From Cotesia glomerata (taxonomy: Eukaryota; Arthropoda; Insecta; Hymenoptera; Braconidae), in assembly GCF_020080835.1 (NCBI RefSeq), contig NC_058167.1, positions 15,337,403 to 15,401,402 of the forward strand: a stretch of DNA of 64,000 nt, in the 5' to 3' direction. Below, in pieces: positions 1 to 15,200 of the stretch. The translations under genes and the position numbers were made by a program. How positions within the stretch are numbered: the stretch's first letter is position 1; every line of letters begins with the position of its first letter. The notes under the pieces were generated by a model that was not told where the DNA came from, searched no databases, and saw only the letters and a list, made by a program, of their open reading frames with translations.

Positions 1-3000
1 GACTATCGTATCCAAAATTTATTTTGACTCATCTATTAAAAATCATTAAATAAATCTCTGGTTGAGTGTGATTACTTGACTCTAAAAATAAAATTCACAA
101 ATTTACACAGATCAATTTCACAGACAGCCACAGATTAAATATGATTTTAATTGAACTATTAAATTGATATGATTATCATATCGTGTAATATCAATTAGTA
201 ATTAAACTCTCAGAGCCAAAATAAATCATCGATTTTCTAAAAATATTCATTCTAAAATCTACTCTAAATTCACTGAGGATTAAAACAACAATAAGTCAAC
301 TTTCCTGAAGATCTTTATCTAAAAAACAAATAAAACTTACGACTATTATAAGTGTAACAAAAAAACTAAAACATTTTAAAAAAATATCTATTTCCCTAAA
401 AATATCCGAATTAACAATAACGTTTTTTGATATATACAATTTGATAACAAGTAATAACAATTGATAAAACAATTAAATAATTTTGACGAATTTTTAATAA
501 TATTTCTACGTAATAAATAATTAATCAAACAACTATTACTGAAATAAAAATAAATTAGATTAACAGGGAAGTTGTTACAATAATCGTTAATTTAATTATT
601 AAAAAATACTAAAAGACCCGAGTGCAGCTTACAAAATAAGTGACCATGTTTCAAGTCTCAAATAAAGCGTGCATCGTTGGGGTCTGAACTACTGCTAAGT
701 AGTAGGAGGGACCGTGATATCGGACGTACTTATTTCGAAAAACGTTTTTTTTTTTATTTTCTCTAGGTGCCTAATTAAACTACTATAATCTGCTCTGGAC
801 GAAAAAGCTAATACTCTTTGTTTTTTTTTACTCATTAAATTCAACTCGCAATTAATTATATGTATTATCTTTAAACACTTTTACTTTTTAATTATACCTC
901 ATAATCATATTGTTTGTGACGTGAACAAAGAGACTGAAAATTTAGCCTTAACGTGACTTGATTATCAAGGAAAAGTATATAGTATATACAATACACATTT
1001 GCACTATCTGTGGGAGCGAGCAAACAGTTAATATTTAATAAATAAAATGGATAAAAATCTAATTCAAATCGTTTCACATATAATCATTGATTAATTAATT
1101 CGCAATTGGCAATTAGGCCCCATTTAATCTGTATTATCCCACGGGTAGATAAATTTTACAGACGAACAATGGCAAATTGTAAAAGTGAATTATAGTAACT
1201 ATTTCTCTCCTCTATAGTACAAATTATAATGTAACATGATCGTAATATTGCCCGGGGATTGCAAACTCATTCAATCGTACTTTTCATGCAAAAATATTCT
1301 GTTATAATTCAATGTTATGTATATATACGCGTCTATATGTATATGTGTATATTGTTTGTGTGTATTTTATATGAATCAATGTACGTTCGTTTATATGTCA
1401 GCTATTTCCCTAGCGTCCGGTAGTATTACCAGAGCCGGAAATAAAATTTCATGGACGTTTAATTCTGGGCACGATTCGTAACACGATCGGATTGACATTT
1501 TGCGAATAAAGAAATTTAAATAAACAAGCTTACATATCTTTTACTAATTATTATTCTTATTTTTATATAAAACGCTCTTTTTCTTATAATTAGTTACTTT
1601 TTTCCGGGTTTCAAAATTTCATTTATTATCAAGCCAATTTTTTTTCATAAAAATTCAACGCCTACTCGGCTATCCAATTTTAAAACACAGTAACTGCAAA
1701 ATTTTTATACCTGATTTTTTCTAGTATTGCTGCATTTTTTACAACTTTAAGACCTTAATTTCAAGTATTTTCTATTCATAAATCAAATTTTTCATCAATT
1801 TGGCGGGCAAACGTTTTTTTTAATAAGAAAAATTGAAAAAAATTTTTAAATGTTAGTTACTGTGTTTTGAAATTGGGCAGCCGTACTGCAATATTTATTT
1901 CAAATATTTCGCGACATTTTAATTACTCATTATACAGCTTAAGGCGATCGGAAACTGTTGAAATTCAGTTGATAAAGACGCACAGTTAAATGATAGAAAA
2001 ATAATTTTGATTTTATAATCAAATAATAATGAAGAAATTTATTAAAGTTTGATTTTATAGAGGTTAACCAGAATTAATTTTATTCGATTATAATTATCGA
2101 AATTGCTTCTTTGTTATTAGAATTGATGACATGATGCATTGAGATAATTAATACGGTGTCATAAAAATGGCCTCTCTACATCTTATTCTTGAAGCTAAAA
2201 GGGTGTATTACAGTTGGAATATAAGGCAAAGTGCCAAAGAGGCGTATAAATTTCAACTTAGAATTGATAAAAATGGAGAGATTTATGAAGAAAAATTGGA
2301 TTTTATAAAACAAAATGATATTCTCTATTTGGCTACGGTGAAATAAGCTTGAAATCAAAATAAAATAAAATATATTTCATGACACATTGAATAATGAGTT
2401 TGCAGAAAGAACTGGGTCAAATCGACCATCCAGGGTGAAACAATCACTTTTAAAATTATGATCAACTAAAAAAGTTACCTTCACATTTTAATAACAATAA
2501 ATTTTTTTATGATTTTCAAACTAACCAAAAGTTTTCCAATAATTTTTTTATGTCTAAGACATAAAATTAGTCTGTCGACTAATAAGCAATAAATTTATGC
2601 GCCTTTTTAACTTCAGCATGACGATGTCAGTTTTAATTTCTCTGATACTCGTAGTTTTGTTTCCAAGCGTAATAATTATTAAAAAAAAAAAACCTTTTCC
2701 ACACTTGTAAAAAATTAATTCCACAATTATTTCTCCTTGACTAAAATGTGAATGTGTAAAAAATTTACTAATAAATTAATTATCAAAATAACATGCGTTT
2801 TTAGAAAAAAAAAAAATAAACTTTTTGTTCATGTCGCTAAAATAAATTGTTTATTGTAATATTTAATCCCGAGATTTTAATCTTGAATTTTAACGAATCC
2901 GAATAATGTTTTGAATTTTCCAAAGTACTTTAATCCTTAGATGTATGAATTATGAGAACATAAATATTCTAGTTGGTTAATAAAATTTCCAGAGCTTTCT

Positions 3001-6000
3001 GATCAACTTTCGAACACGACTTGGATTATTTCTGAAGCTCCAGCTCCCACATTGCATTATAGATAAAGCTAAATGGACTAGATTAAACAAAAAAAGTATA
3101 ATAATAATGGATTATAGTGACGAAAAATTCACTCCATAATCTACGTTCTACACATCGAGGTATTTTCATTTTACGTATTCTTAATCTTTCCGTTTAATTA
3201 CACAATTAATTGCAATCATCGATCAGCAATCCGCAATTTATAATTTTATATTGATTATTCATTAATGTTAACTATTATATCATTATTTATTCATCAAATG
3301 ATGCTTTTATAGTATACTTTCAACGTCACCTGACCAATAAAAATATTTTTTATCCAATGCATATTTTACTATTTTGATTGCATCGAAAATTTCAGGGCGA
3401 CGTTGTGCTATTTTATTCTTGATATCGTATGTATATTTTTTTACAATACATTATTTTCTATTTTATTCATTCATTTAATTTTTTTTTCATTTATACTAAC
3501 GAGTAAGACGTTGGATAAATTCCAAGTTAACCCTGTAATACACTAAAATAATTGCGTTTTAATCTTATCGTTAGCATTATCATTATCACCAAACTTTTTA
3601 AATTGATTCAGCCGTAGAAAAAAAAAACTGATATGAAGTGAATAAATATAAATGTGTGCATCAATTAATAAGCTGTAATTTAAAAAAAAAAATGGCTTAA
3701 ACTTCAGACTTAACTCTTTTGTAAGGTGAAAAAAAATTCTATGTGGGCATATCAAGTCATATCGGAATATATCAAGCTATATATGTCCTAATGTGGCCAA
3801 TTTTAATATAAGAATTTCATATGAGAACATCAGATCAAATCAAAATGTATATATAGACATATTAGACCAAATCAATTTATATCAGAAAATTTTTTCACAG
3901 GCCAAATTAATTTAACTTGCGACAAATCGTCGCATTCTGATTAATCAATAAATATATATTTCATTTAACTATTTACAACAATTTATTATTTTATTTTCAT
4001 ATTATTGTAAGTGATATTACAATAAAAAGAAAAAATGAAAATAAATGTTTCTCTAAACATTACTCATGTCATCAGTCATCGGGGTATTTGTAATAATATT
4101 TATGAATTGAGCAATAAAAATGACACATGATTATATTATTCAATTATATAAAAAGATTCAATGAAAAAGAATAAGAAAAAATATTTGTTATGCTTATGCA
4201 TACAATATAATATCGGAAGCGGATGACAGAGAATTATATTCTTGCAAGCTCATGCTTATTCCATTTTTTTTCTCTGTTTCATCTATCTCTTTATATCTTT
4301 TTGGTCTTAACTTTATTTCTTGGGTAATACACTCGTTGCGGGATTAGCTAACGCGTCTTCAGTAGAGCTGGAATATCAGGATATCTAGTAAAGACTGGGA
4401 GATACGTTATATACTGATATTAGTCGGGAGTGGAGGATTTCAGATTTTGGAGAAGAACTGTGGTAAGCTTATCGTAATACGAATTGGATCTTTTACTTTA
4501 CAGCCTCCTAAATTTTTTTACCTTTTAATATCTATTTTATTCGACTTTTTTCAATGACGTAATTTATGCTGCAATAATTTATTTATTTTTTTTAGCAGCA
4601 GCTGACCATAATATCCTCAGATCAATAAATAACGACTTCGCGAAAAAAATCGCGTATTAAATTTTTTCGCAGCAAACAAAAAAAATTTTTTTCAAGTATC
4701 GTATTGTAAATTTCTACTCATTGTTTAGAAAATTCTTTTAAATTTCAAAACAATTAGTTAAAATTGTGCTTAACATAAATAACCCCGATGACGAGACTTT
4801 TTAGTAAATGAATCTAGATATATTTACACTCACTTATAAATAAATTTAACAAAAGTCTTGGTTTGACGAGCTAGCTTCGCACGCAATATTTTATCAGTCC
4901 AGACTATTCGTGTCTGAAATAATAAAACAGCAGTCACGGCATGAAAACAGCGAAGTAAAATATAAAAATTAATAAATAGTAATATTCATGGTCGTAATAA
5001 TAATAAAAAAAAAAAAAATTTTTTTTGGCCTTACATGCTAGTACTTTGGTAATTAGTTTTGCATTCATAGCATTAAAAATAACAAATAATTACAATTATA
5101 ATCATACATATACTACAATTGGACGTTTCGCTTACGGGATATTTTGCTTTTACGCATTTTTATTTTTATTATTATTTTTTAGCTCTAGTTTCATTATAAA
5201 TAACTAAAGTAAAAAAAGTTCACAGTAAATTTTTCACAGCAGAAACGAATGAGCCCACACGTTTCTAAATAATCGATTGTAAGTTAGCCTCCTCAGTCAA
5301 CTAGACTCTTCTTTTATCGGCACTATCAATTTTCATCTGTCGGCGGATCGACTCACCACCATCAGGGTCAGACTTTCTTTGACTTGGACCGTAAAAAAAA
5401 AAAAAAAAAAAAAAAAAGAGAGAGAGAAAACCTGACCCGGAGCTTTTAAGATTTAGAATAAAACTTTATAGAAAAGGACAGAGGGTTTTTTCTGTTATTC
5501 CACTGTCATTCTTCCCCTTAATTTCTTCCTTTCTCTGTTCTCCGTTCTCCCTCGCTCCTGCGCTGCTGGGATTAACGATCATGAGCATGGCAGTCCCCTG
5601 GCCCAGATAAAGAGACAGGGGTGAGTTGAATCGTCGATCGAGGGCTATTCTTCTAAAGACGAAAGTGTCACGACGGACGTGACGAGTTTGAGAGATTTTG
5701 TCTGGCATACCGATCGCGTGACTAGAATTCTTTGAATTTTACCTTGAACATCCGCAAAATCCCAAAAGAAATAACAAAAAACATACGCTCCGAAATACAA
5801 AATAACTGAAAGTAATCTTACATTCATTTTGTTCTTTGTTTTTTGGTTTTTTTTTATGGATAATAGGTTAAAGACACTTGATGCAAATTATTTGCGATTT
5901 TCCTTTGGTTCTACTTTCGATGCTTTTGTCACTCGTTTTTTTTTTTTTTTTCTTTTTTTGTTTAAATAATCTTATGGCTTATGACACTTGGTAGTTTATG

Positions 6001-6049
6001 TGTAATGCTCGTAATCCCCACACTCCGAGTGTGTGGGTGGTGACGAACA
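1..6049. other. Non-coding stretch, no gene supported
   Basis: This is AT-rich sequence with no open frame whose composition or splice context I can support as a gene. It holds short homopolymer runs. A slightly more GC-rich patch at about 5280-5720 contains overlapping short open frames on the minus strand. It lies just downstream of the inferred minus-strand gene that ends at 6050, so it may include that gene's 3' untranslated region. I did not find a convincing AATAAA close to that stop codon. Confidence 0.5.
5393..5427. repeat. Poly(A) run followed by (GA)n
   Basis: About 25 consecutive A residues are followed by about five GA units. On the opposite strand this reads as a polypyrimidine tract. 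No flanking duplication was seen, so it is a simple-sequence tract and not a retroposon tail. Confidence 0.9.
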
Positions 6050-6217
6050 CTAGGTAGGATTTGGGTCTTCATATGCTTTCTCATAATCTCGTCGTCGTAT
6101 CACCGCAAAATGTGTCATCTGGAATGTGTTTGTCTTTTTACAACCTCGCTCTAAGGTACCGGTCATGCTGTAGCCCATGTTGAAGTCACTCGATGTTACA
6201 TTTGATGTCAGGTACAA
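6050..6217 (-). CDS. Terminal exon of the inferred minus-strand gene
   Basis: This exon follows a T-rich tract ending in CAG at 6220-6218 and stays open for 55 codons to TAG. It starts in phase 0, matching the phase-0 end of the exon at 8691. The peptide has two cysteine-free stretches around a single cysteine and ends in a charged tail rich in R, D, E and K, then DPNPT. It is one of the most protein-like short frames in the first 50 kb. Confidence 0.6.
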   Translation of the reverse strand: MYLTSNVTSSDFNMGYSMTGTLERGCKKTNTFQMTHFAVIRRRDYEKAYEDPNPT

Positions 6218-9200
6218 CTGAAAAAAAAAAATTTATTTACATTTTATTACTTGTTTATAAAATTTGCTACGGATGTAAGTTTATTAGTTGGACAAAATAT
6301 TTTTCTTATCAAAAAACAAATAATAATTCATAGGAATTTTTATATTTTATTAATCGAAGAAAATAAATAGTATCTTTCAGATATTTCGATGTGTGTTCTG
6401 TCAAATAAATTAATTGTTGGCAATATTTTAGGTTGATTTATTTCCTGATTTTATCTCAAAGTTTATTAATTTAGATTTTTTCTCAAGATTTTTTTTTTGT
6501 TTTTAACGAAAACATTTTTTCAATAAATTGTTTTTTTTTTCTTTTCTTGTTATTTATTAATATCCCGACGGGTAATAAAGACTAGAAATATTTCTGATAA
6601 ATATTTGTTGTAAATATTTAAAAGATAGTTTAAAAACTTTATAATTGAATTGTTCCTTTGGTTTTGTTTCACTATTTAAGAATTATAATTATAGAGAAGT
6701 TATTGTAAAATTTAACACATAAATTAAAAATCTAAATTATTATTATTATTAAAAAAAAAAAATCTTCATGATGTATATAACGTCATAAACAACCCAGATT
6801 TGTTGAGAGCGAACGTGTATATTTATAAATGTCAAAAGAGTTATGATTTTGTCAACAAGAAATTGTATAAGCCATTGTTGAAATTTTACGACAATACTAA
6901 AATGTATAAAGCGTATCACATAAGCAATATATACACCCAGGTGCTTAGAGCATTCTCTTCCATCCACGATATTTCTCTTCGTCATATCATACGTCGGGAA
7001 GGACTACGCTACTACCACTATTATCCTTCCTTGCAGTGCAGTAGAAACATGTGCTAAAAGGGATATCTTTCGTGTTAAGGATTTTCGTGCGGAATATTTC
7101 TCCGATGTATGCATATACGAATAACCGTGAACAATTTAACATTTTATACACAATGCATCTCTGTTGCAAAATAAACACATTGTAATGATAACATTGTTTG
7201 CACAACAAAACAAAGAAATAAAATATGATATACGATAGCACAAATGTAAATATTCAGTCTCAACACTTTGAGCTAAAAAATTTCTGCAACGAATTAAGAG
7301 CTGATGTATTACTGCAACTAATTAATTCTCAGTATTAATTAAGAATATTTTGAAATGAATAGATCTTCAATAATGAAACCAGTGAAGCACAAAGGATTCT
7401 TCTGCTTGTAAAATAAATTAAATCGATCGATCGATTATTAGAAATAACTAGAAACGTATCGCATATCGAACTACGGATGATTAAAATTATTAATTAATGG
7501 TTAATCTGGAGTTTCTCGTGGCACAGTGGGTTTAATATTACTATTGGAGATCCTGATTTGGTTAGAGTAACTGTGGTCACCTTTGACTGGATTTCGGTGT
7601 ATGAGGTTACATTGTGATTGAGCGTTATTGGACTTCCAAAGTCATCATCCAGAATTACACAATATCCAATTCCAATTGTTAGTTATTGTTATTATTAGTA
7701 ATTAATTAATTTAGATCCTAAAAACAAAGATTATTTCAAATTTTTCTTGAATAAAAATCATTTTCCTGATTATACTTCTCTACGATATTTTTCATGTCGA
7801 TAAAAAATTATCCTTCGCAAGTCAAGATTAAAGAAATGAAATATGATTGATCGACAACCAATTTACTTGCCAACAAATTTTGAATAGGATCTTCCAGGCC
7901 AATAAAAAACACCGTCATATTAAAAACCATATTGGCACTTAAATTCTATAAGCTTAAAACCGGCTTAGTGGTAAAAAAAAATATCTATCAAGGTGTTTGG
8001 GTTTATGAAAATCCCAAGAGGTGTCAAACGTAATGAAGGACTTTATCCTTACGACAACGACACTATTGACAAAGTCGTTGTGTCGGTGGCAAATACAAAG
8101 ATAATCCCATGCGACTGTAGCAGTCTGATAAGAGTACCAACAGTAACAAGAGTAGCAAGGAGTAAGAACATAGCTTCACTGGTTGGACGATTCCCAAGGT
8201 GTACCCGCATGAATACGCCAAACTATAACTAAGTCATACAGTTATACCTTATATTATTTTTTCATTTAATTAAGCACGGTAGATTAGGTGATGTCTACAC
8301 TCAGCAGCAAAGTTATAATTGAAATAAATATACTCGTGAAAAATTTTCTGATTGTAATTGTAATTGTAATTTATTGACAAGGTCGTAGGACAAAGTCCTC
8401 TAATGGCCTGAAGATAATACAAAGGATATGTTCAGAGTACTTTGTAGAAAGTAGCATTTGAAATATAAAAATGGAAAAATATGAAATAAGTTTAAATGGA
8501 CATACATGATGAGTAAAACTATAAATTTAATAGATTTTTCTTTAATCTTGATAAAGATTAGCCTTGACATTCCCATAAATAACCTGATATAACTAATTTC
8601 AATGTATTGCAATATTTTAGCATATAAAAATATTATTTCATGGGTAGCTCCTACAAAGAATAAACTTAATGAGCAATGAGCATGCATCACCTTGAAATCA
8701 GGATCAACAGTCTGTCGCTTGAACGACCCAATGATGTAGAGGGTTCCTGTTCCTGTGTCCACCATCTTCGCCTGGGTTGTGTATCTGAAACCATTCAATG
8801 TCTTATACAATAACTGTATACACTGCAACATGACAGTAATCGCCCAATGTCGAACAACAACGGCATTGACGTTGGTGTAAATTATAATCATTGATTATGA
8901 TTATGACACTAATGATAACCGTGATTGATGGCTAATGAATTCGTCACAGACCACCGAATCTTCGATGATCTTAATCTTGCGTAAAGCATTTATGTTCCGT
9001 GTCTATACCTATACATCTCTCTTGATCATGATATCATACGTAACGTCTTAGTAAATAATACGGCAGTTATATACATAGTAGTTGGATAATCACATAAACG
9101 CACGATTAGATCAGTATACTCAGCTGCGGTTGCCAGTGCTTCTGGTTCTAATGCTTACACTCCTACTTCTCTGCTAGCTATGGCGGCTGCCGGTGCTGTT

Positions 9201-12200
9201 ACATGCCAAAACTGTTAACTAAACATCCGAGCATTTGGTGAAGTAGACGAGTGTATGTGAGAGGCAATGAGCTTGCACAGATTTAATACATGTATCAAAC
9301 TTTAATGTTGGGAGGTTCTTAGCTTATAAACCTGTCAAGTCTAGAGCGAGGCTTGAGCTTTGCTGTAATTTCAAATCTATCTCATTATAGATACTCATTT
9401 TCGTGGATTATTGTCGATTAATTATAACTACTCAAGTATTATGCTTTATTAATTAAGCACGTGAAGCTTGGTGCTAAGGGCGGAAATATTTTAAAACTTT
9501 TTTAAATTGAGCGATATGCTTTAGAAATATTTTACTAACATGAAAGGTGTTGGTCAAAAAGCTCTTTGATTTCATTGAAATTACCATGATATAAATAAGT
9601 AATTACTTAATATGAATGAATGAGCATAAACCGTTGAAAAGGGGGAATATGTTTAGTAAATTTAGACTGGAATATCCTTGTCATGATCCTTTGTGGTCTT
9701 TGAGCATACCCGAGCCACAAACACCACCCATCGCTTTCTATCATAGTCAAAACCACCAAACCCACCTTGTTGCTATCAGAGTAGCTTGTTAAACTTCCTA
9801 AATTCTCTTGTTTCTTATTTTAATCGTGTCAAAGGCTAATTATTATGCAAAATATATCTACATAGGCTTTTAAACGATAAAATTTTTTTTGTTGAAAAAT
9901 AATCTGATTTTAAGTAGAAATTTCAGATAAAATGTTGACGATAAATTAAAAAAGTATTATATATTTTTCTATTTAGTTTGAAAATGATTCAAATTTTTAA
10001 TTAATTTTCTAATTTCTGAAAAAATGATAAATAGCATTTACTGATTTCAATAAAAAAAAAAAGTTTCTGTGTGTAGAATTTTAGCAGTTTAATTTACAGA
10101 CGTTTAATATGGCGGATAATTAAAAAAAAAAGAATGTCATGTTTTTCTGGTCCGAGGCACATGCGTGTAATTTACGAGCCATTATTTTTAGTTCTCTTAC
10201 GTTTTAACTGTAATAACGTAAATTTCCTTTACCTTTCTGCACGCTAATTTTTTTTATCTTCTTTTTTCCGTCATTAATTATTCTACGGTTATTTTTGTAT
10301 TATTTTTACAGTCAACTTGTTTATTTCTCGTGGATTAATGTCATTAATCTGTGTTTTTTATTTTATTCAATTCAGTTTTAAAAATAATCATTAATACGAA
10401 AAATTTTTACAAAGTTTTAATATTCATAATTCGAAATTATTGGCAATTAAATAGTGATTGACGTTTGTTAGTCATTATGATAGTTAAAAATTGTCAATGT
10501 TTATAAATTTTCATGCAATATTGAACTTAAAAAGTGATGACCGGTTAGAATTCAGATTGGCTGTAAAGAATAGACTGTAAAGTGTTTGAGTAACTTTTTT
10601 TTGAAAGGGATTCTCAGTGAAACGTATCTTTGTGACTGAATTGGTAAGGATTTAACCCTACGACAAATGCTTCATGATACTCTTAAAATTTTGAAGGGAA
10701 GCAGAAGGCGCATCCCGACAGAACTTAACCCGACGGCGATCATTAAAAGTTTAATCGTCTTCTATTCAAGTGCAGGGAGTGTCTTGGCTCTTGTTTGAAA
10801 TTTCGCTGCGGTACGTTAGTGAAGAAGAAAAAAATGGGGATCTAGCTGAACAAAAAAGTATAGTCATGCTTTTTTTGTTTTAACTTCAAGACTTGAAAAA
10901 AAAGGATTAATTATTCAGGGAAAGTTGTTAGGGATTCTTAGGGAGACTCGAATTATTAAACTAATAATTATGAAATAAAATACTTGGCATGATTGATGCA
11001 TGATTAGACATTTTATTTTATTGTCAAAATATTATTTCGTGCACAAAAAAAAAATTAACTTTATTCAAGAAAAATATTTTTAAACTAAAAATATTCGTAA
11101 GAAGAAAGCAACTTAATATTTACTTCAAAATTTTTTTTCTTGCAAGCTAATATATTTTTTTCCTGTCAAAAAGTCATGAATCTTTCTTAATTTCTCCAAT
11201 GTACATAGAAGACACATTCGCACGTGTATATGTACTGTTCCTCTAATTTTCCCTCATTGTAGAACTCAACAAAATCACGAGCGATTCCGCTTTATGCATC
11301 GACATTAACATGCAACAAAACAAACCCATTGAAATTTGAATAATAAAATAGTTAGCATAATAATTCTAACTATTTCAAATGAATAAGTTTACTCTCATTC
11401 ATTCAAGCTTTTTCATACATTATATATACATTTACTTAAGAAAAGTTATTTGAAATCAAAAGATCTAAATACTACGAACTGATGTTAATTCCGTAGTAAA
11501 ATAATGAGTGAAAAAAACAGCTTGAGTTTTTTCGCGAGTGTTTAATCTGAAGTACAAACGAAAGTGGTGCCCAGTGGTACAGAATGGTCCGCCGTAATGG
11601 GCTTAGTCCCTTCATACGCTTTTACGAGTCTTCCTTTCATTAAAATTTAAAATGATAATGTAAATTTCTATCTTTTTATAGCGTTATACCTTGTAAAATT
11701 AATTTTCTTCCAGTATCAAATATGTCAGGTGAGTGTATTTCTTTTTTAGTTTCTTAAGATGTCAGAGAAAAAATAAAAACAAAAAAATAATAGATTTATC
11801 TTATATTCCTTCAACCATACATCGGAGTTCTATTATGACTACCTATGTAAGCCACTATTAGTTTACCCACATATACACTAGTTTCACTAAATCCAAATAA
11901 GACCTTGACATGTGGAATAACGCTTCCTACTTAAACTAGATTACGGATAAACTTGCTGAGAAATCTCGTTAAAATGTTTATGCTTAACTAAATCTAAGAC
12001 ATTTAACGAGATTTGATTGCAAAAACTCAACTTTATACTCACTACTTTAATTACGATAACGTTATTTTATATCTCGGGCTGAAGATGCTCGTTAAAGAAA
12101 ATATTTCAACTGAACTCAAGATGCGGAAATAAATCGACCATTGAAAATATATTTAATTCCTCCATAAAATTATATTTCGTTTGCTTACGGTTAATCATTA

Positions 12201-15200
12201 CTAAAAGTACTTTTTGTTTGATGGCGAAACGAAATTTAAGTTTTCTTATTTTACAGCTCAACAAAATTTCAATAAATGTTAGCTATGATTACATTAAAAC
12301 CAATCGCAAAAAGCAGCGATACAATAATGTTAAAATAAATAATCATTATTTTTAGTTGTCTATAAAAAAGAATAAAAAACAAAATCTTATTTCAATTTTT
12401 TCTTTAATAAATATAAATATCAACCAAGTCAGACTCAACCTCATAAAACTTTTCTTAATAACATTAACAGAACTTCCTCTCTAAAAGAAATGAATGAAAA
12501 AAATTATCCGCTTCGTATTTATTTCTTATTTACTCCACAAGTTATTCACAGTATATAAAACTTTCTGTTTATGCTTATCATCATAAATGTCTTACATTTA
12601 AAGATGTTTCTTTTTTAGTTAAAGTCAACTGTGCCATTATTTCGATAATGATAAGAAGTTTGGTAAGTACTTGATACTTGAAAAGGAAAAAATTTTAAAT
12701 TGGTAATTTTTTAATGCGCTTTTGAAAGTGCTACAAAAGTTTAACTCAATAGGCTGAATAAACAAATTTTCTAACTCTTTTCTGAACAAATAATCGGTAA
12801 GTAAATAAACAACTGAATATTTTAAATATATTAGTATAGAAAATGTTATCTTTTACCTCAAATTATTTTCTTATTGGGTGATATATGATTTGGTTTTATG
12901 TATCCTGTCTTTTGGAACGAGATTTCTAGTAAGTAAATTATTTCAAGTTGGTATAATTTTATTTTAAATTTATGGCTCTGCTACAAAATTTATTCATAAA
13001 TAAATAAGCTTTCCACATTAATATTTTATGCATTGGCTTTCAGTTAAATAAATATTTTCGTTAAACAAAAATTTAATATTTTGCGATCACGTATGTTTGT
13101 TTCTACCAAACAAATAATATGCAGAACCGTTTTTATTTATATTGCTATATGAAATGAATATTTAACAATGCATATAATACAAATGCAGTGAGTTTTACTA
13201 AGCTGCAATAAAATAATAAAATTTTATCTCAAGTTTCAAATAATACTAAATTACTAAATAAAATAGAAGGCTGTGAATGATTTTGTAATTTATAATACTT
13301 ACTAAAAGAAGATTATACAAATGACATTGAAATAAAACGCTTTATAATCCGTAAAGTCCTCAATTAATTAATGAAAGTGACGAAATCAAAATTAGCATTG
13401 AAAATAGATTAATAGTGATTAAAGAATAGAGAAGTAATTTAGCCGGATTATCCAGGGGGAATCTAAAGATCTTCATGATCGTTAATCGAGCCCGAATCCC
13501 AGCAATCTGAAACTATCGCTGGAGATCCTCAACTCCATTATCTCCCCTATAGTTCGGTGTCACTCGGGAATAGCGAGAGGAAAAGCGCCCTCGTGAGAGT
13601 CTAGAACTGTACTGTGAAAACTTTACCTTAACCCACTATACCAACTACCACGAGTAACAAACACACACCGATACATACTCCTATTGTAGTTTAAGCTCAA
13701 TGAATAACTCCTGTAAATACCAACATCCTATTTCACTCTTCATTTAAATTTTACAGCACACATTTCCACTACGGGAACAAACCTACTAAAACACACTGCA
13801 CACTGTACAGATAACGGCTAACAACTGAAAAGAAAGTTACATTCGGCCACATACGAGATAAAAGGTAAATTTTATCTTGGAATTCATAATGTTATAGGCG
13901 TATTATGGGCAAATTATTAGTTAATTTAATCATGCAAGCAAATTTAATAGGTATGTTATCATAAAATCTATTTAAAAGTTATATTAAATCACTTTCAACA
14001 GTCAAAAAATTTTTTCAAAAATTCATAATTTTTTTTTGGTTGGGTAAAAGAATTTTAAAAAATTTTGAAAAATGTCTTTTATAGGGTAGGAAAGGATAAA
14101 AAAATTTCAGAAGCATAAAACTGCAATAGCTTTATAATCCTGAGTGCAACAAGGATAGTACCGTTTCTTGCAGTGAGTGCGTAATTTTTATAGAAACGAG
14201 CTACTTCTTTTTAATCAAAAGTTATTTTCAAATACACGACTGAAAATCTCTACTTTTACTATTTTGAAAATTTCAAGCAGCCACAATTTTTAAATAAACT
14301 AATCTACCAATTTTGCTCCTCTTCAATCTCATCGGAAGTAGTTGTTCAAGAAATAAGTTTACTAAGTTTCATAAAGTTCCTTCAAGAAAGGTGAAAGTTG
14401 TGGTGAAGACAGCATCCGCATTTTATCACATGAAAATATTAAGTAAACTCTTATATGAAGACTAATGCTATAAATAGATTTCTGCAAGTGTAACAAACAA
14501 TACCTACTCATATTTTATTTGTTTAAAAATTTTAACTGCTTCTGCGTCCTTTTTTGCTACCTTATTGTTATTGCCAGCTTATTTCAAACAACAACGAGAA
14601 AAAACAAAATGTCGCTATAGAAAACCGGTTGCCAGTCACGTATGAGATTGTAAGTGGTGCTATTCAACGTATGGTCAGCCAGTTTGTACAAATGTCTCGG
14701 GGAAGCGTAAGAAGTGTAACGGACAATGAGGGTAACAAATAAGAAAAAAGAGAAGGAAAATAACGAAGATGGGCGATGTAACGAAGAGTTTGAGTGGCAG
14801 TAAATTGCGAGTCCTTATCACCCCCGGCAGAGCAGAGCTCTCTCTAACCCGAGAGACAGAAGCGAGAATGCTGAAGCAAGGAGGTAGGTAACTGTGAGGA
14901 TGTATATATATATATATATATATGCCCCTATATATATAAAGGAAAAGGAAGAGCTGAAGCTATATACCCAGTAAGTTAGATGAGTTCTAGTTGCGCGAGG
15001 TGGTAGAAGTCATCTAGCGTAGCTCGGGGTTCGTAGAGTGAGTCAAGGAGCTGAGTGTTTGTAGTAGAAATATACAAGTATACAAGTGCACTAATATCAG
15101 CACATCATGTACATGCACGTATAAAGAGGTAAGAACCAAGTGCCAGAGGTATTACTTGCCCCCGAATAACGCGATGCAACTTGGTTAGATAGCTTAGAGA

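Noticed and set aside
8400..8891. 163-codon minus-strand open frame read as one gene
   Set aside because: Only the part 8784-8691 looks like coding exon. The rest is AT-rich read-through into the flanking introns.
13380..13530. Minus-strand frame starting MKIFRF with a hydrophobic tail
   Set aside because: A weak acceptor and an AT-rich hydrophobic tail of the kind AT-rich DNA gives by chance. No supporting feature.
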